From contig NZ_JBIUAG010000014.1 in the NCBI RefSeq assembly GCF_044547355.1, positions 62,001-126,000 on the forward strand: a stretch of 64,000 nucleotides of DNA, given 5' to 3'. The notes under the pieces are model-generated. The model saw only the letters and a program-made list of their open reading frames with translations. It was not told where the DNA came from and searched no databases. The stretch is from Kutzneria sp044547355 (lineage in GTDB: Bacteria > Actinomycetota > Actinomycetes > Mycobacteriales > Pseudonocardiaceae). The position numbers and the translations under genes were made by a program. Positions 42,108 to 50,014 of this stretch are shown here, one piece after another; the stretch's first letter is position 1, and the number at the start of each line of letters is the position of its first letter.

Positions 42108-42851
42108 GTGACGAGGTTGGACGGCCGGCGCGCGCTGATCACGGGCGGCACCGGCGGCATCGGACGGGCGATCGCCGCCCGGCTGGCCGATGCCGGGGCG
42201 GCGGTGGTGATCACCGGGCGGGACGCCCGGCGCGGTGAGGAGGTGGCCGCCCGCCTGCGCGACAGCGGCGCCAAGGCGGACTTCGTGCCAGCCGACCTGT
42301 CCGGCGGCGGCGCGGCGGTGCGCGAGCTGGTCGACCGGGCCGGCGAGATCGACATCCTGGTCAACAACGCCGCGGCCGTGGTCACCGGCAACCACTCCAT
42401 GCTGGACGCCACCGAACAGCAGCTCGACACCGTGCTCGGCATGAACGTCAAGGTCCCGTTCCTGCTGGCCACCGCGCTGGTCCCCGGCATGATCGCCCGC
42501 GGCGGCGGCGTGGTGGTCAACATCGGCTCCATCGCCGGCAGCACCGCGCCCCTGGTCACGCCCGTCTACGGCGCCAGCAAGGCCGCCTTGCACCTGCTGA
42601 CCAAGTCGTGGGCCGTCGAACTGGCCGCCAAGGGCGTTCGGGTCAACGCCGTCGCCCCCGGCCCCGTCCGCACCGAACTCGACGACGACGCCCGCCTCGC
42701 CCGAGTCGCCGAAGTCGGCGCCGGCTTCCCCTCCGGCCGCCCCAGCACCGCCGACGAGGTCGCCGCCGCCGTCCTGTTCCTGGCCGGCGACGAGGCCGCC
42801 AACATCCACGGCGTGATCATCCCGGTGGACGGCGGCGGCTCAGTGATCTGA
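42108..42851 (+). CDS. SDR family oxidoreductase
   Basis: 247-residue classical short-chain dehydrogenase: TGGTGGIGRA cofactor motif (positions 13-22), NNAAAVV, serine in NIGSIAGS, catalytic YGASK, and the C-terminal GVIIPVDGGGSV strand. The arginine after the second strand (TGRDARRG) favours NADP(H). GTG start three bases after the DUF4037 stop, behind AGGAGG. Could act as a 3-oxoacyl-ACP reductase or on small alcohols. Confidence 0.88.
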   Translation: MTRLDGRRALITGGTGGIGRAIAARLADAGAAVVITGRDARRGEEVAARLRDSGAKADFVPADLSGGGAAVRELVDRAGEIDILVNNAAAVVTGNHSMLDATEQQLDTVLGMNVKVPFLLATALVPGMIARGGGVVVNIGSIAGSTAPLVTPVYGASKAALHLLTKSWAVELAAKGVRVNAVAPGPVRTELDDDARLARVAEVGAGFPSGRPSTADEVAAAVLFLAGDEAANIHGVIIPVDGGGSVI

Positions 42852-42854
42852 GGG

Positions 42855-43739
42855 CTAGGCGCGGTGGACGCGCAGGCCGATTCCGCCGGCGGCCAACAGG
42901 ACCGCGCCGGCGATCAGGACCAGGAGGGCCCCGTTGATGGCGCCGTGGGTCCAGTCCCACACGGCTTCCGGCACGGCGATGGTCACGCCGATCACGCCGC
43001 CGATGAGCAGGATCGGCATCCGGTCGGCCAGGTAGCAGCCGAAGCACACCAGGGCCACCACGAACGTCGTCGAGTAGACGATGAAGGCGTGCTCGGGGAA
43101 CTGCGCGCCGATCAGGGCCAGGGCGGCGGCGACGCCGGCCCCGGTCGCACGGTGCCGAACGACCTCTGAACCGACCAGTACAGCCCAGACCACGGCGAGC
43201 ACCAGCAGACCGGCGCCGATCCACGAGGGCGACCAGCCGCCCAGGTCCACCAGCCCGACCACCGTCGAAGCACCGGCCAGGCCGGCCACCGGCAGCGCGA
43301 ACACCGCCGGCCAGGCGGCATAGCCGGCGACCGCGAGCAGCAGCCCGGCGACCCCGCCGGCCAGCGCCGGATGGGTGTCGAAGGCGACCGAGCCGGCCAG
43401 GCCGCCGGTCAGCGCGCCCAAGGCCAGCAGCACACCGGTGACCTGGTTGCGCAGTGCGACAGCGGCCCCGATCAGCAGCACGGTGACGCCGACCAGCAAC
43501 CACACCCGGCCGGCATGGGAGAAGGACTCCCACGAGTTGCCGACCACGAGCGCGGCCCCGGCCAGCAGCAGCGCGCCGCCGACGTAGCCGACGACCTCGG
43601 CGATCCGCCGGCGCATCGGGGTCGCCGGCTCCGCGTCGGTCAGCGCCTCACGCACCGCGTCGGCCTCCTGCCGGGACAACGTGCCGGCCGAGACCAAATC
43701 ACCCAGTGCCCGTTCCTGACCATGCGCGAGCCTCGTCAT
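42855..43739 (-). CDS. DUF2157-like polytopic membrane protein
   Basis: 294 residues. A 50-residue soluble N-terminus (LGDLVSAGTLSRQEADAVRE) precedes about nine or ten membrane helices (YVGGALLLAGAALVVGN, VWLLVGVTVLLIGAAVAL and others). The short cytoplasmic head plus many helices resembles DUF2157 and related proteins of unknown function. Overlaps the start region of the upstream MEDS/HATPase gene stop by four bases, indicating an operon. Confidence 0.7.
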   Translation of the reverse strand: MTRLAHGQERALGDLVSAGTLSRQEADAVREALTDAEPATPMRRRIAEVVGYVGGALLLAGAALVVGNSWESFSHAGRVWLLVGVTVLLIGAAVALRNQVTGVLLALGALTGGLAGSVAFDTHPALAGGVAGLLLAVAGYAAWPAVFALPVAGLAGASTVVGLVDLGGWSPSWIGAGLLVLAVVWAVLVGSEVVRHRATGAGVAAALALIGAQFPEHAFIVYSTTFVVALVCFGCYLADRMPILLIGGVIGVTIAVPEAVWDWTHGAINGALLVLIAGAVLLAAGGIGLRVHRA

Positions 43740-44638
43740 GCTTGCCGGGTACCCGTTTCCCCGATCCGCAACCGCACCACCGTGCCGAAATCCGGCGAGG
43801 ACCGCACCTGTGCCAGGTCGCACAGTTGGTTGACCATCCACATGCCCCGACCGCGCGGCTGGGCCAGCGTCGGCCGGCGGCGGCCGACCAGCGGATCGCT
43901 GATCACGCCCTCGTCGCGCACCTCGCACACCAGGTCGCCGTCCTCGGCCCACAGCCGCAGCATGCCGCCGCCACCGCCGTGGTCGACGCTGTTCACCATC
44001 ACCTCGTGCACCGCCAGCGCGAGCCGCTCGACGGCGTCGGCGTCGAGGCCGTGCCGACGCGCCTTGCCGGCGACGTACTCCCGCACGCCGGTCACGCTGT
44101 CCAGGTCGAACCGCAGCAAGGCGGTGGGGCCGAACGGCTCCGGCAGCGGCTGGGCCAGCGTGCAGCCGCGGTGCCGCGCGTCGAAGGCGGGATTCGATGC
44201 GCCGTCCCACCACGGGTGGCTGGCCCGGGACGGGGCCGGCTCGGGCCGCGCGTACGCGCACAGCAGCCGCCAGTCGGTGTCGGCGAAGGCGACGTTCAGC
44301 AGCACCTCGTGCTGGTGGCACTCGACCAGCGCCGCGGTCCCCCGACCCTCGTGCACCGGCTCGCCGACCCCCCGGCACGGCCGACCCGCGTTGCGGTTCA
44401 GGAAGTCCTGCCACAGCGGGATGATCCGCGCCGGATTGTGGCCGACGTCGAGCATGTCCAGGAATTCGACGCCGTCGGCGTCCGCGCCGAGCGCCTTGCG
44501 CGCCGGGCCCAGGCGCTGGGCCGGCGCCACCACCAGCACGGCGGCGTCCTCGGCCAGCCCGCCCCGCACGAACTCGGTCACCCGGGCGACAAAGCCCTCC
44601 TCGCCGTCGTAGCCGAAGGCCTCGTGCCGGAACCCCAC
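43736..44638 (-). CDS. MEDS-domain/HATPase anti-sigma-type regulatory kinase
   Basis: 300 residues. The N-terminal 165 residues resemble the MEDS sensory domain (RHEAFGYDGEEGFVARVTEF, AVLVVAPAQ, FLDMLDVGHNPARIIPLWQDF), and the C-terminal 125 residues are an RsbW-type HATPase with N box LAVHEVMVNSVDHGG and GRGMWMVNQL. Such proteins are predicted to control sigma factors or anti-sigma antagonists in response to ligands. GTG start. Operon with the membrane protein gene downstream. Confidence 0.8.
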   Translation of the reverse strand: MGFRHEAFGYDGEEGFVARVTEFVRGGLAEDAAVLVVAPAQRLGPARKALGADADGVEFLDMLDVGHNPARIIPLWQDFLNRNAGRPCRGVGEPVHEGRGTAALVECHQHEVLLNVAFADTDWRLLCAYARPEPAPSRASHPWWDGASNPAFDARHRGCTLAQPLPEPFGPTALLRFDLDSVTGVREYVAGKARRHGLDADAVERLALAVHEVMVNSVDHGGGGGMLRLWAEDGDLVCEVRDEGVISDPLVGRRRPTLAQPRGRGMWMVNQLCDLAQVRSSPDFGTVVRLRIGETGTRQA

Positions 44639-44653
44639 CGCGTCACCGTATGC

Positions 44654-45115
44654 CTAGCGGGGCGAGATCCGCATCCAGAGCGGCAGGATGAACCACAGCA
44701 TGAGGAAAAGCAGCCCGAAGCCGGCGGCGAGCAGGGCGCCGAGCAGAGCGCCGAACACCACGTAGCCGACCATCAGGATGGTGCCGGTCATGGCCGCCGC
44801 CAGCAGGATCAGCCCGACCAGCGCCGACACCGACGCGGTGCGGATGATCTGCTCGCGATGGCCGTGCCGGAACAGGATCCGGTGCCACGCGGCCGGCGCG
44901 ATCAGGAACGCCGCCGAGCCCGCGGCCAGCGAGGTCGTCACCACGTGGGTCACGTGCACCAGGTGGCCGGCGTTCGCGTAGCGGTCGGTGAAGGCCAGCG
45001 TGAGCAGGAAGCCGAACAGCACCTGCACGCCGTTCTGCGCGACGCGCAACTCCTGGAGCAGCTCGGCGAGATTGCGGGCCAGCCGTTCCGGTTCGGTCTC
45101 CTCGGGCGCGATCAC
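44654..45115 (-). CDS. DUF6328 family membrane protein
   Basis: 153 residues, four membrane helices after a basic/acidic N-terminus (ERLARNLAELLQELRVAQNGVQ). The motif VQVLFGFLLTLAFTDRY and the loop AWHRILFRHGHRE match the DUF6328 family of actinobacterial membrane proteins. Function unknown. ATG start; 18 bases from the DUF6292 gene upstream. Confidence 0.75.
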   Translation of the reverse strand: MIAPEETEPERLARNLAELLQELRVAQNGVQVLFGFLLTLAFTDRYANAGHLVHVTHVVTTSLAAGSAAFLIAPAAWHRILFRHGHREQIIRTASVSALVGLILLAAAMTGTILMVGYVVFGALLGALLAAGFGLLFLMLWFILPLWMRISPR

Positions 45116-45133
45116 GCCCCGCAGTACACCACG

Positions 45134-45535
45134 CTAGGCGGCGACGAACTTGGCCAGCCGGTCGGCCAGCCGCTCCCGGGACCGGCAGCGCGGCGGGTTG
45201 GGCTGGCCCGGGCAGTTGCCCACCACCACCTCGTCCACGAAGTGCCGGATCCGGCCGGGCGTGGGCAGCGGGTCGGGGCCGAGGTAGCTGAGCACCACCG
45301 GGCCGTCCAGGGTGTCGATCTCCAGGCCGATCGACCAGCCGTGCCGCTCGTCCCAGACCAGCATCAGGTCGAACTCGGCGAACAGCGGATGCCGGCTGGG
45401 CAGCGCGATGTAGGCCGAGGCCAGGTCGCCGACCTCGTGGTACATGGCGTCCGGCGGCACGCCCAGTAAGCGGGCGACCGTGGTGATGTACCTGCCGAGG
45501 CCGAGAGCCGCCTCGCTGTTCGGTGCGACGTTCAT
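45134..45535 (-). CDS. DUF6292-like hypothetical protein
   Basis: 133 residues. YITTVARLLGVPP, DLMLVWDERHGWSIGLE and VLSYLGPDPLPTPGRIRHFV resemble the DUF6292 family as I recall it. Soluble, one cysteine pair near the C-terminus (GNCPGQPNPPRCRS). ATG start. Probably co-transcribed with the DUF6328 gene. Confidence 0.62.
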   Translation of the reverse strand: MNVAPNSEAALGLGRYITTVARLLGVPPDAMYHEVGDLASAYIALPSRHPLFAEFDLMLVWDERHGWSIGLEIDTLDGPVVLSYLGPDPLPTPGRIRHFVDEVVVGNCPGQPNPPRCRSRERLADRLAKFVAA

Positions 45536-45613
45536 GCCTCGCCCCCCGCGATCGGTGGTAAGTCAATCGTGGATACCCGGGACGGCGCTAACTCAAACGT
45601 GTTGTGACCCAGC

Positions 45614-46042
45614 TCACATAAGTGGCATGGTGAAGGACACCTCGGTGCCGTCCGACCTGCGGTTCAGGCTCATCCGCGCGGCCAGCGCCTTGATCAACAT
45701 CAGCCCCCGGCCCCGGTCGCCCGGATCGTCCGGCTGCTGTCGCCACGTTCCGTAGTCGCGCACCCGGCCGTGCACCGCCCCCGCGTCGTCCACGGCCAGC
45801 CACACGTCCACCGACCCCGGCTCGCCCGCGCGGTACCCGTGCTCGATCGCGTTGGCCGCGGCCTCGCCCACCACCAGTTGCAGGTCCTCCAGCAGCTCCC
45901 CGGACAGGCCCGCCGAGGCCGCCCAGTCCTTGACCACCTTGCGCATGCCGGCCAGCTCCCCGGGTAGGCCGCTGAACCGCAGGGCCAGCGGGACGGCGTG
46001 CGTCCGCGCCCTGTCCACGTCCTCGCGTCTAGACCCGTTCAC
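45614..46042 (-). CDS. RsbW-like ATP-binding anti-sigma regulatory protein
   Basis: 142 residues making up essentially one HATPase_c_2 domain: LRFSGLPGELAGMRKVVKDW, N box LVVGEAAANAIEHGY, VHGRVRDYGTW and DRGRGLMLIKAL. These serine kinase-like proteins bind anti-anti-sigma factors or sigma factors. GTG 46042 was preferred because GGAGGTCAG lies directly upstream; the longer in-frame version would overlap the divergent DUF3040 gene. Neighbour to another HATPase regulator. Confidence 0.78.
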   Translation of the reverse strand: MNGSRREDVDRARTHAVPLALRFSGLPGELAGMRKVVKDWAASAGLSGELLEDLQLVVGEAAANAIEHGYRAGEPGSVDVWLAVDDAGAVHGRVRDYGTWRQQPDDPGDRGRGLMLIKALAARMSLNRRSDGTEVSFTMPLM

Positions 46043-46153
46043 CTGACCTCCGGCGATCAGGCTATCCAGCACCGGGTCGGGCTGCCAGTGAACCGGGGGC
46101 GGGTCGCGCCGGTATATGGGGGCGCAGTCGCCGCCTGGACGAGTGGAGCCGGA

Positions 46154-46420
46154 ATGCTCAGTCAGCACGAACGCCGCCAGCTGGAGGAGATCGAGCGCGG
46201 TCTGACCGCCCAGTATCCGGCGCTCGCCACCCGCCTAAGCGGCAGTGTGCTCGACCGGTACCGGTGGGTGCTGGAGGTCATGTGGGTGTTCGGGCTGGGC
46301 TGCTTCGTGCTCGGCATCGTGGTCAACAGCGGCCAGCTGGGCATGTCCGGCCTCGGCTTCCTGATCGCCGGCCTGCTGCTGCGGCACCGCAAGTACCTGT
46401 TCACCCTGTTCAGCGGCTGA
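46154..46420 (+). CDS. DUF3040 family membrane protein
   Basis: 88 residues. Starts MLSQHERRQLEEIERGLTAQ, the conserved head of the actinobacterial DUF3040 family, followed by two membrane helices (VLEVMWVFGLGCFVLGIVV; LGFLIAGLLL). ATG 46154 chosen by this conserved start and a GGAGCCGG site. Function unknown. Confidence 0.85.
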   Translation: MLSQHERRQLEEIERGLTAQYPALATRLSGSVLDRYRWVLEVMWVFGLGCFVLGIVVNSGQLGMSGLGFLIAGLLLRHRKYLFTLFSG

Positions 46421-46532
46421 CCAACCCCCGCGCCCACCGAGAGCAGGTTTCGGGCCGGTCATCGAGCCCGGGACGGCCGGAACCCCGCAATTGCCAGGTT
46501 CGTCTGCTTCGATGGATTCGGGGGCTGCTCAG

Positions 46533-46976
46533 TCAGCTTCCGCCCTTGAGCCGTTCGACCGTCTTGCCCAGGCGGTTCTGGCGGGTCTCGGGCTTCTTGG
46601 CCTCCTCGATCCAGCGCACGTACTCCTTGCGGTGGGAGAACGGCAGGCCGTCGAACAGCTTCTGGGCCTCGGGGTCGGCGGCGAGGACGGCGGCGAGGTC
46701 GGCCGGGACGGCCACCTCGCGAGGAGTGGTGTCGAGGGTGATCTCCACGTCGACCTCGTCCCCGGCGGCGACGCCGGCGGCGGTGCGGTTCTCGGCGCTG
46801 AGGGGGATGAGGAACTGGCCGCCCCGGACCGCGACGGAGCTCCGGTAGGTGTGACCGCCGATGGTGACCCGCACCTTGGGCTGTCGGCCGGCGTCGAGGG
46901 CCTCGACCACCTCGACCGGCACGGGCAGCCCGGTGGCGGTCTTGCCGCCCAGCTGGACTGTGGTCCGGAATCTCAT
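46533..46976 (-). CDS. DUF1905/YdeI-OmpD-associated family protein
   Basis: 147 residues. N-terminal beta-barrel-like DUF1905 (RFRTTVQLGGKTATGLPVP, VRVTIGGHTYRSSVA) and C-terminal helical YdeI/OmpD-associated segment (LFDGLPFSHRKEYVRWIEEAKKPETR). Members are linked to bacteriocin tolerance or are of unknown role. ATG 46976 is nine bases from the start codon of the divergent nucleotidyltransferase gene, leaving no room for ordinary leaders. Confidence 0.83.
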   Translation of the reverse strand: MRFRTTVQLGGKTATGLPVPVEVVEALDAGRQPKVRVTIGGHTYRSSVAVRGGQFLIPLSAENRTAAGVAAGDEVDVEITLDTTPREVAVPADLAAVLAADPEAQKLFDGLPFSHRKEYVRWIEEAKKPETRQNRLGKTVERLKGGS

Positions 46977-46985
46977 GCCGGCAGT

Positions 46986-47735
46986 ATGAGCCCCATGACC
47001 GTCTTCACGCCCGAGGATCGCGACCGCCTGCTGACCGTGCTGATCGACCGGGCCCGCGGGGACGGCCGGGTCGGCGGGGCGGCGCTGACGGGGTCGGGGG
47101 CGCTGGGCGGGGCGGACCGGTGGTCGGACATCGACTTCGCGCTGGGCATCACCGGCGACCGCGACGAGGTGCTGGCCGACTGGACGGCGTTCCTGTACGA
47201 GGAGCACGGCGTCGTCCACCACATGGATGTGCCGTTCCGCTCGGCGATCTACCGGGTGTTCCTGCGGCCGGACAGCCTCCAGGTGGACATCGCCTTCGTG
47301 CCGGCGGCCGAGTTCGGGGCCACCGCCCCGACCTTCCGGCTGCTGTTCGGCGCCGCCGCCGAGCAGCAGCCGACCACGCCGCCGAGCGCCCGGGCGGAGA
47401 TCGACATGGCCTGGCTGTACGCCCTGCACGTGCGTTCCAGCATCGAGCGCGGCCGGGAATGGCAGGCCGAGCACATGCTGGGCGGCCTCCGCAACGCCGT
47501 GCTGACGCTCATGTGCCTGCGCCACGGCGTCCCTGCCAGCCAGGGCCGCGGCCTGCACCTGCTCCCGCCCGACGAAACCAAGGCCGCCTTGGCAACACTC
47601 GTCGGCACGCTGGACGAGCCCGAGCTGCGCCGGGCCTTCCGCGCGGCGGTGGAGCTGCTACTGAACGAGACGGTTCAGGTCGACCCGGCCCTGGCCCGGA
47701 CCCTGACCGTCCCCCTGCAAGCAATGCTCGCCTGA
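46986..47735 (+). CDS. Nucleotidyltransferase domain protein (antibiotic adenylyltransferase-like)
   Basis: 249 residues. The nucleotidyltransferase signature GSGALGGADRWSDIDFAL is near residue 35, with a further acidic residue in LQVDIAFVP; the rest is helical and resembles aminoglycoside-type nucleotidyltransferases or KNTase-like proteins. Substrate unknown. ATG at 46986 or 46995, next to the divergent DUF1905 start. Confidence 0.75.
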   Translation: MSPMTVFTPEDRDRLLTVLIDRARGDGRVGGAALTGSGALGGADRWSDIDFALGITGDRDEVLADWTAFLYEEHGVVHHMDVPFRSAIYRVFLRPDSLQVDIAFVPAAEFGATAPTFRLLFGAAAEQQPTTPPSARAEIDMAWLYALHVRSSIERGREWQAEHMLGGLRNAVLTLMCLRHGVPASQGRGLHLLPPDETKAALATLVGTLDEPELRRAFRAAVELLLNETVQVDPALARTLTVPLQAMLA

Positions 47736-47741
47736 CCAGGC

Positions 47742-47757
47742 CCCCCGAAAGCGGGGG
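47742..47757. terminator. Short C/G hairpin between convergent genes
   Basis: CCCCC at 47742-47746 pairs with GGGGG at 47753-47757 around a CGAAAGC loop containing GAAA. It falls between the nucleotidyltransferase stop and the AraC-type gene stop. Short but well placed. Confidence 0.4.
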
Positions 47758-47759
47758 TG

Positions 47760-48716
47760 TCAGCGGGTGAGGTTCAGGCGCTGGTCGCGGGTGTCGGTGG
47801 GGGTGCAGCCGAAGCGGGCCCGGTACTGGCGGGAAAAGTGAGCGATGTCCGTGATGCCCCATTTGGCGCAGATGGCGCCGATCATCAGGTCGGGGCGGGC
47901 CAGCAGGTCGGCGTGGCAGCCGTCGAGGCGGCGGTTCTTGATGTGCGTGGACACGGTCTCGCCGCGCTGTTGGAAGAGGCGGTGCAGGGTGCGCACGGAG
48001 ATGTGGTGGGCGGCGGCGATGCGCTCCACCGAGAGCTCGGGGTCGCCGAGCCAGCTGTCGATGTAGGCGCTGATCTGGGCCTCCAGCGCCGGGGAGAGAG
48101 GCTGGGCGCGCCGGGACAGGGTGCCCACCAGCAGATCCGAGACGGCCTCGGAGGCGGCGGCCAGGCCCGCACTGTCCAGGCCGGACGCGACCTTCATGGT
48201 GGCGAGCACGTGCTGCACCAGCAGTTCCCCGACGCCCTCGACGGCCAGCGCGGTGCCCAGCAGCCGGTTGACGCCGGGGATCTGGCTGTCCAGGCGGGCC
48301 GAGTCGAGATAGATGGTGAGCAGCCGGTTGTGCGTGGAGTGCCGGGCCTCCAACGGGTTGACGGTCGAGCAGAGGGCGGCCCGCCCGGGCTTGAGCAGCA
48401 GGTCGGCGCCGCGGTGGCGGATGCGGGTGGTGCCTTCCACGCAGATGCACAGATAGGTCAAACCGTTGGGAGACAGTCGGATCAGCGATTCGGTCCGTTC
48501 GGTGTGGGCCCCGGTGCCCTGATAGGTCCAGTCGAACGTGGTCACGCCGCCGATCAGCAGGCGGGTCACGGTCCGGAATCCGGTGCCGGGTCGGCCCAGC
48601 GTGCCCGAGTACTGCAGGCTCTGGCCACCGACCGGCAGCGCGAATGTCTGACGGCCACTGGCCTTCTCGACGACGCCCTCGTCTACGCGATGGTGAAAGG
48701 CGGCTGCCGGCGGCAT
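47760..48716 (-). CDS. AraC-family transcriptional regulator
   Basis: 318 residues. N-terminal cupin-like ligand domain (about 1-190, AraC-binding-like) and C-terminal double helix-turn-helix (ISVRTLHRLFQQRGETV; WGITDIAHFSRQYRARFG). It diverges from the glycan-utilisation operon and may respond to a sugar or dehydrated sugar acid. The chosen ATG at 48716 lacks a Shine-Dalgarno sequence; GTG 48779 is an in-frame alternative. Confidence 0.82.
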   Translation of the reverse strand: MPPAAAFHHRVDEGVVEKASGRQTFALPVGGQSLQYSGTLGRPGTGFRTVTRLLIGGVTTFDWTYQGTGAHTERTESLIRLSPNGLTYLCICVEGTTRIRHRGADLLLKPGRAALCSTVNPLEARHSTHNRLLTIYLDSARLDSQIPGVNRLLGTALAVEGVGELLVQHVLATMKVASGLDSAGLAAASEAVSDLLVGTLSRRAQPLSPALEAQISAYIDSWLGDPELSVERIAAAHHISVRTLHRLFQQRGETVSTHIKNRRLDGCHADLLARPDLMIGAICAKWGITDIAHFSRQYRARFGCTPTDTRDQRLNLTR

Positions 48717-48785
48717 GGCGCGAGTGTACGCGCGGGCGGATCTTGGGCCCTCGACACGGCCCGGTAACGGCTGAAACACGACCCA

Positions 48786-48836
48786 TTGACACCCGGCAAA
48801 GCCACGTTAACAATCACGTACCACCGATCGTATAGG
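48786..48836 (+). promoter_or_regulatory. Candidate promoters of the glycan-utilisation operon
   Basis: TTGACA at 48786-48791 is a consensus -35 box with AT-rich TAACAA 16 bases later. A second pair, TTAACA (48807-48812) and TATAGG (48831-48836) with 18-base spacing, ends within the putative GATC palindrome, so repressor binding there would block it. The pairs are only candidates by eye. Confidence 0.45.
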
Positions 48837-48839
48837 ATC
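48826..48839. promoter_or_regulatory. GATC-N6-GATC palindrome, candidate GntR operator
   Basis: GATC-GTATAG-GATC followed by CA. It matches GATC-GTGCAT-GATC-CA at 60988 in 13 of 16 positions and shares spacing with a third site at 58673. All three lie upstream of a gene of the glycan locus, whose regulator is the GntR/FCD protein at 61037. It overlaps the second candidate -10 box. Confidence 0.5.
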
Positions 48840-48870
48840 CATGAAGACCGAACCCAATGGAGGGCGAGGC

Positions 48871-49959
48871 GTGGCGACAGTCCGCAAGGCCGAGGCGTTC
48901 CTGGTGGACCTCGAGGTCGAGCAGGTGCGCACGGACGCCGTGCAGGCCTTCCTGTCCCAGGAGACGGTCTTCGTCGAGCTGACCACCGATGACGACGCCG
49001 TCGGCCTCGGCTACACCTACACCATCGGCACCGGCGGCACGGCCGTGCTGGCCCTGCTGCGGGACCACCTGCTGCCCCGCCTGGTCGGCGCGGACGCCAC
49101 CCGGATCGAAGCGGTCTGGCACGACCTGTTCGCCTCGACCAGGGCCACCACCGTCGGCGCGATCACCTCGCTGGCCCTGGCCGCCGTCGACACCGCGCTG
49201 TGGGACCTGCGCTGCCTGCGCGCTGGCCAGCCGCTGTGGCGGGTGGCCGGCGGCTTCCGGTCCCGGGTTCCCTTGTACGACACCGAGACCGGCTGGCTGC
49301 ACCTGAACACCGACGAGTTGGTGGCCGGCGCGCTGAAGGCGCGGGACGCGGGCTGGCAGGGCATCAAGGTCAAGGTGGGCAAGCCCAGCGGGGCCGAGGA
49401 CGCGGCGCGGCTGGCCGCGGTGCGCGAGGCGGTCGGCCCGCACTTCCCGGTCATGGTCGACGCCAACCAGTCGATGACGCTGGCCGAGGCGCTGCGCCGG
49501 GCCGAGCTGTTCGCGCCGCTGGGCCTGACCTGGCTGGAGGAGCCGATGTCGGCCGACGACGTGGCCGCGCACGAACGGCTGGCCCACGCCACCAACATTC
49601 CGATCGCCGTCGGCGAGTCGCTGTACTCGGTCGCGCAGTTCCGCGAGTACCTGCACCGGGGCGCGGCCTCGGTGGTGCAGGTGGACGTGGCGCGCATCGG
49701 CGGCATCACGCCGTGGCTGAAGGTCGCGCACACCGCTGAGACGTTCAACGCGGAGGTCTGTCCGCACTTCTTGATGGAGCTGCACGTGAGCCTGGCGGCC
49801 GCCGTGCCCAACGGCCGGTTCGTCGAGCACATCCCGCAGCTGCGGGCCATCACCACTGGGGAGATGTCCGTTGTGGACGGTCACGCCGTCGCTCCGGACA
49901 CGCCGGGGCTGGGCATCGCCTGGAACCGGGACGCCATGGACGACCTCCGGGTCGCCTGA
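48871..49959 (+). CDS. Enolase-superfamily sugar acid dehydratase (mandelate racemase/muconate lactonising subgroup)
   Basis: 362 residues. Metal ligands are visible in MVDANQ, WLEEPM and VGESL; the KxK base lies in GIKVKVGKP and the second base is the histidine in CPHFLMELH, with the partner aspartate in QVDVARIGG. That residue set is the mandelate racemase subgroup, which includes galactonate, fuconate and rhamnonate dehydratases. It probably dehydrates an aldonic acid derived from sugars released by the glycosidases downstream. GTG 48871 was preferred to ATG 48841 because GGAGGG precedes it and the family begins at VRKAEAF. First gene of the operon. Confidence 0.8.
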   Translation: MATVRKAEAFLVDLEVEQVRTDAVQAFLSQETVFVELTTDDDAVGLGYTYTIGTGGTAVLALLRDHLLPRLVGADATRIEAVWHDLFASTRATTVGAITSLALAAVDTALWDLRCLRAGQPLWRVAGGFRSRVPLYDTETGWLHLNTDELVAGALKARDAGWQGIKVKVGKPSGAEDAARLAAVREAVGPHFPVMVDANQSMTLAEALRRAELFAPLGLTWLEEPMSADDVAAHERLAHATNIPIAVGESLYSVAQFREYLHRGAASVVQVDVARIGGITPWLKVAHTAETFNAEVCPHFLMELHVSLAAAVPNGRFVEHIPQLRAITTGEMSVVDGHAVAPDTPGLGIAWNRDAMDDLRVA

Positions 49960-50014
49960 CCAGCAGTGTCCCTTTTGGACAGTCAGCAATGATGCGACTG
50001 AGATGGAGTTTTCG

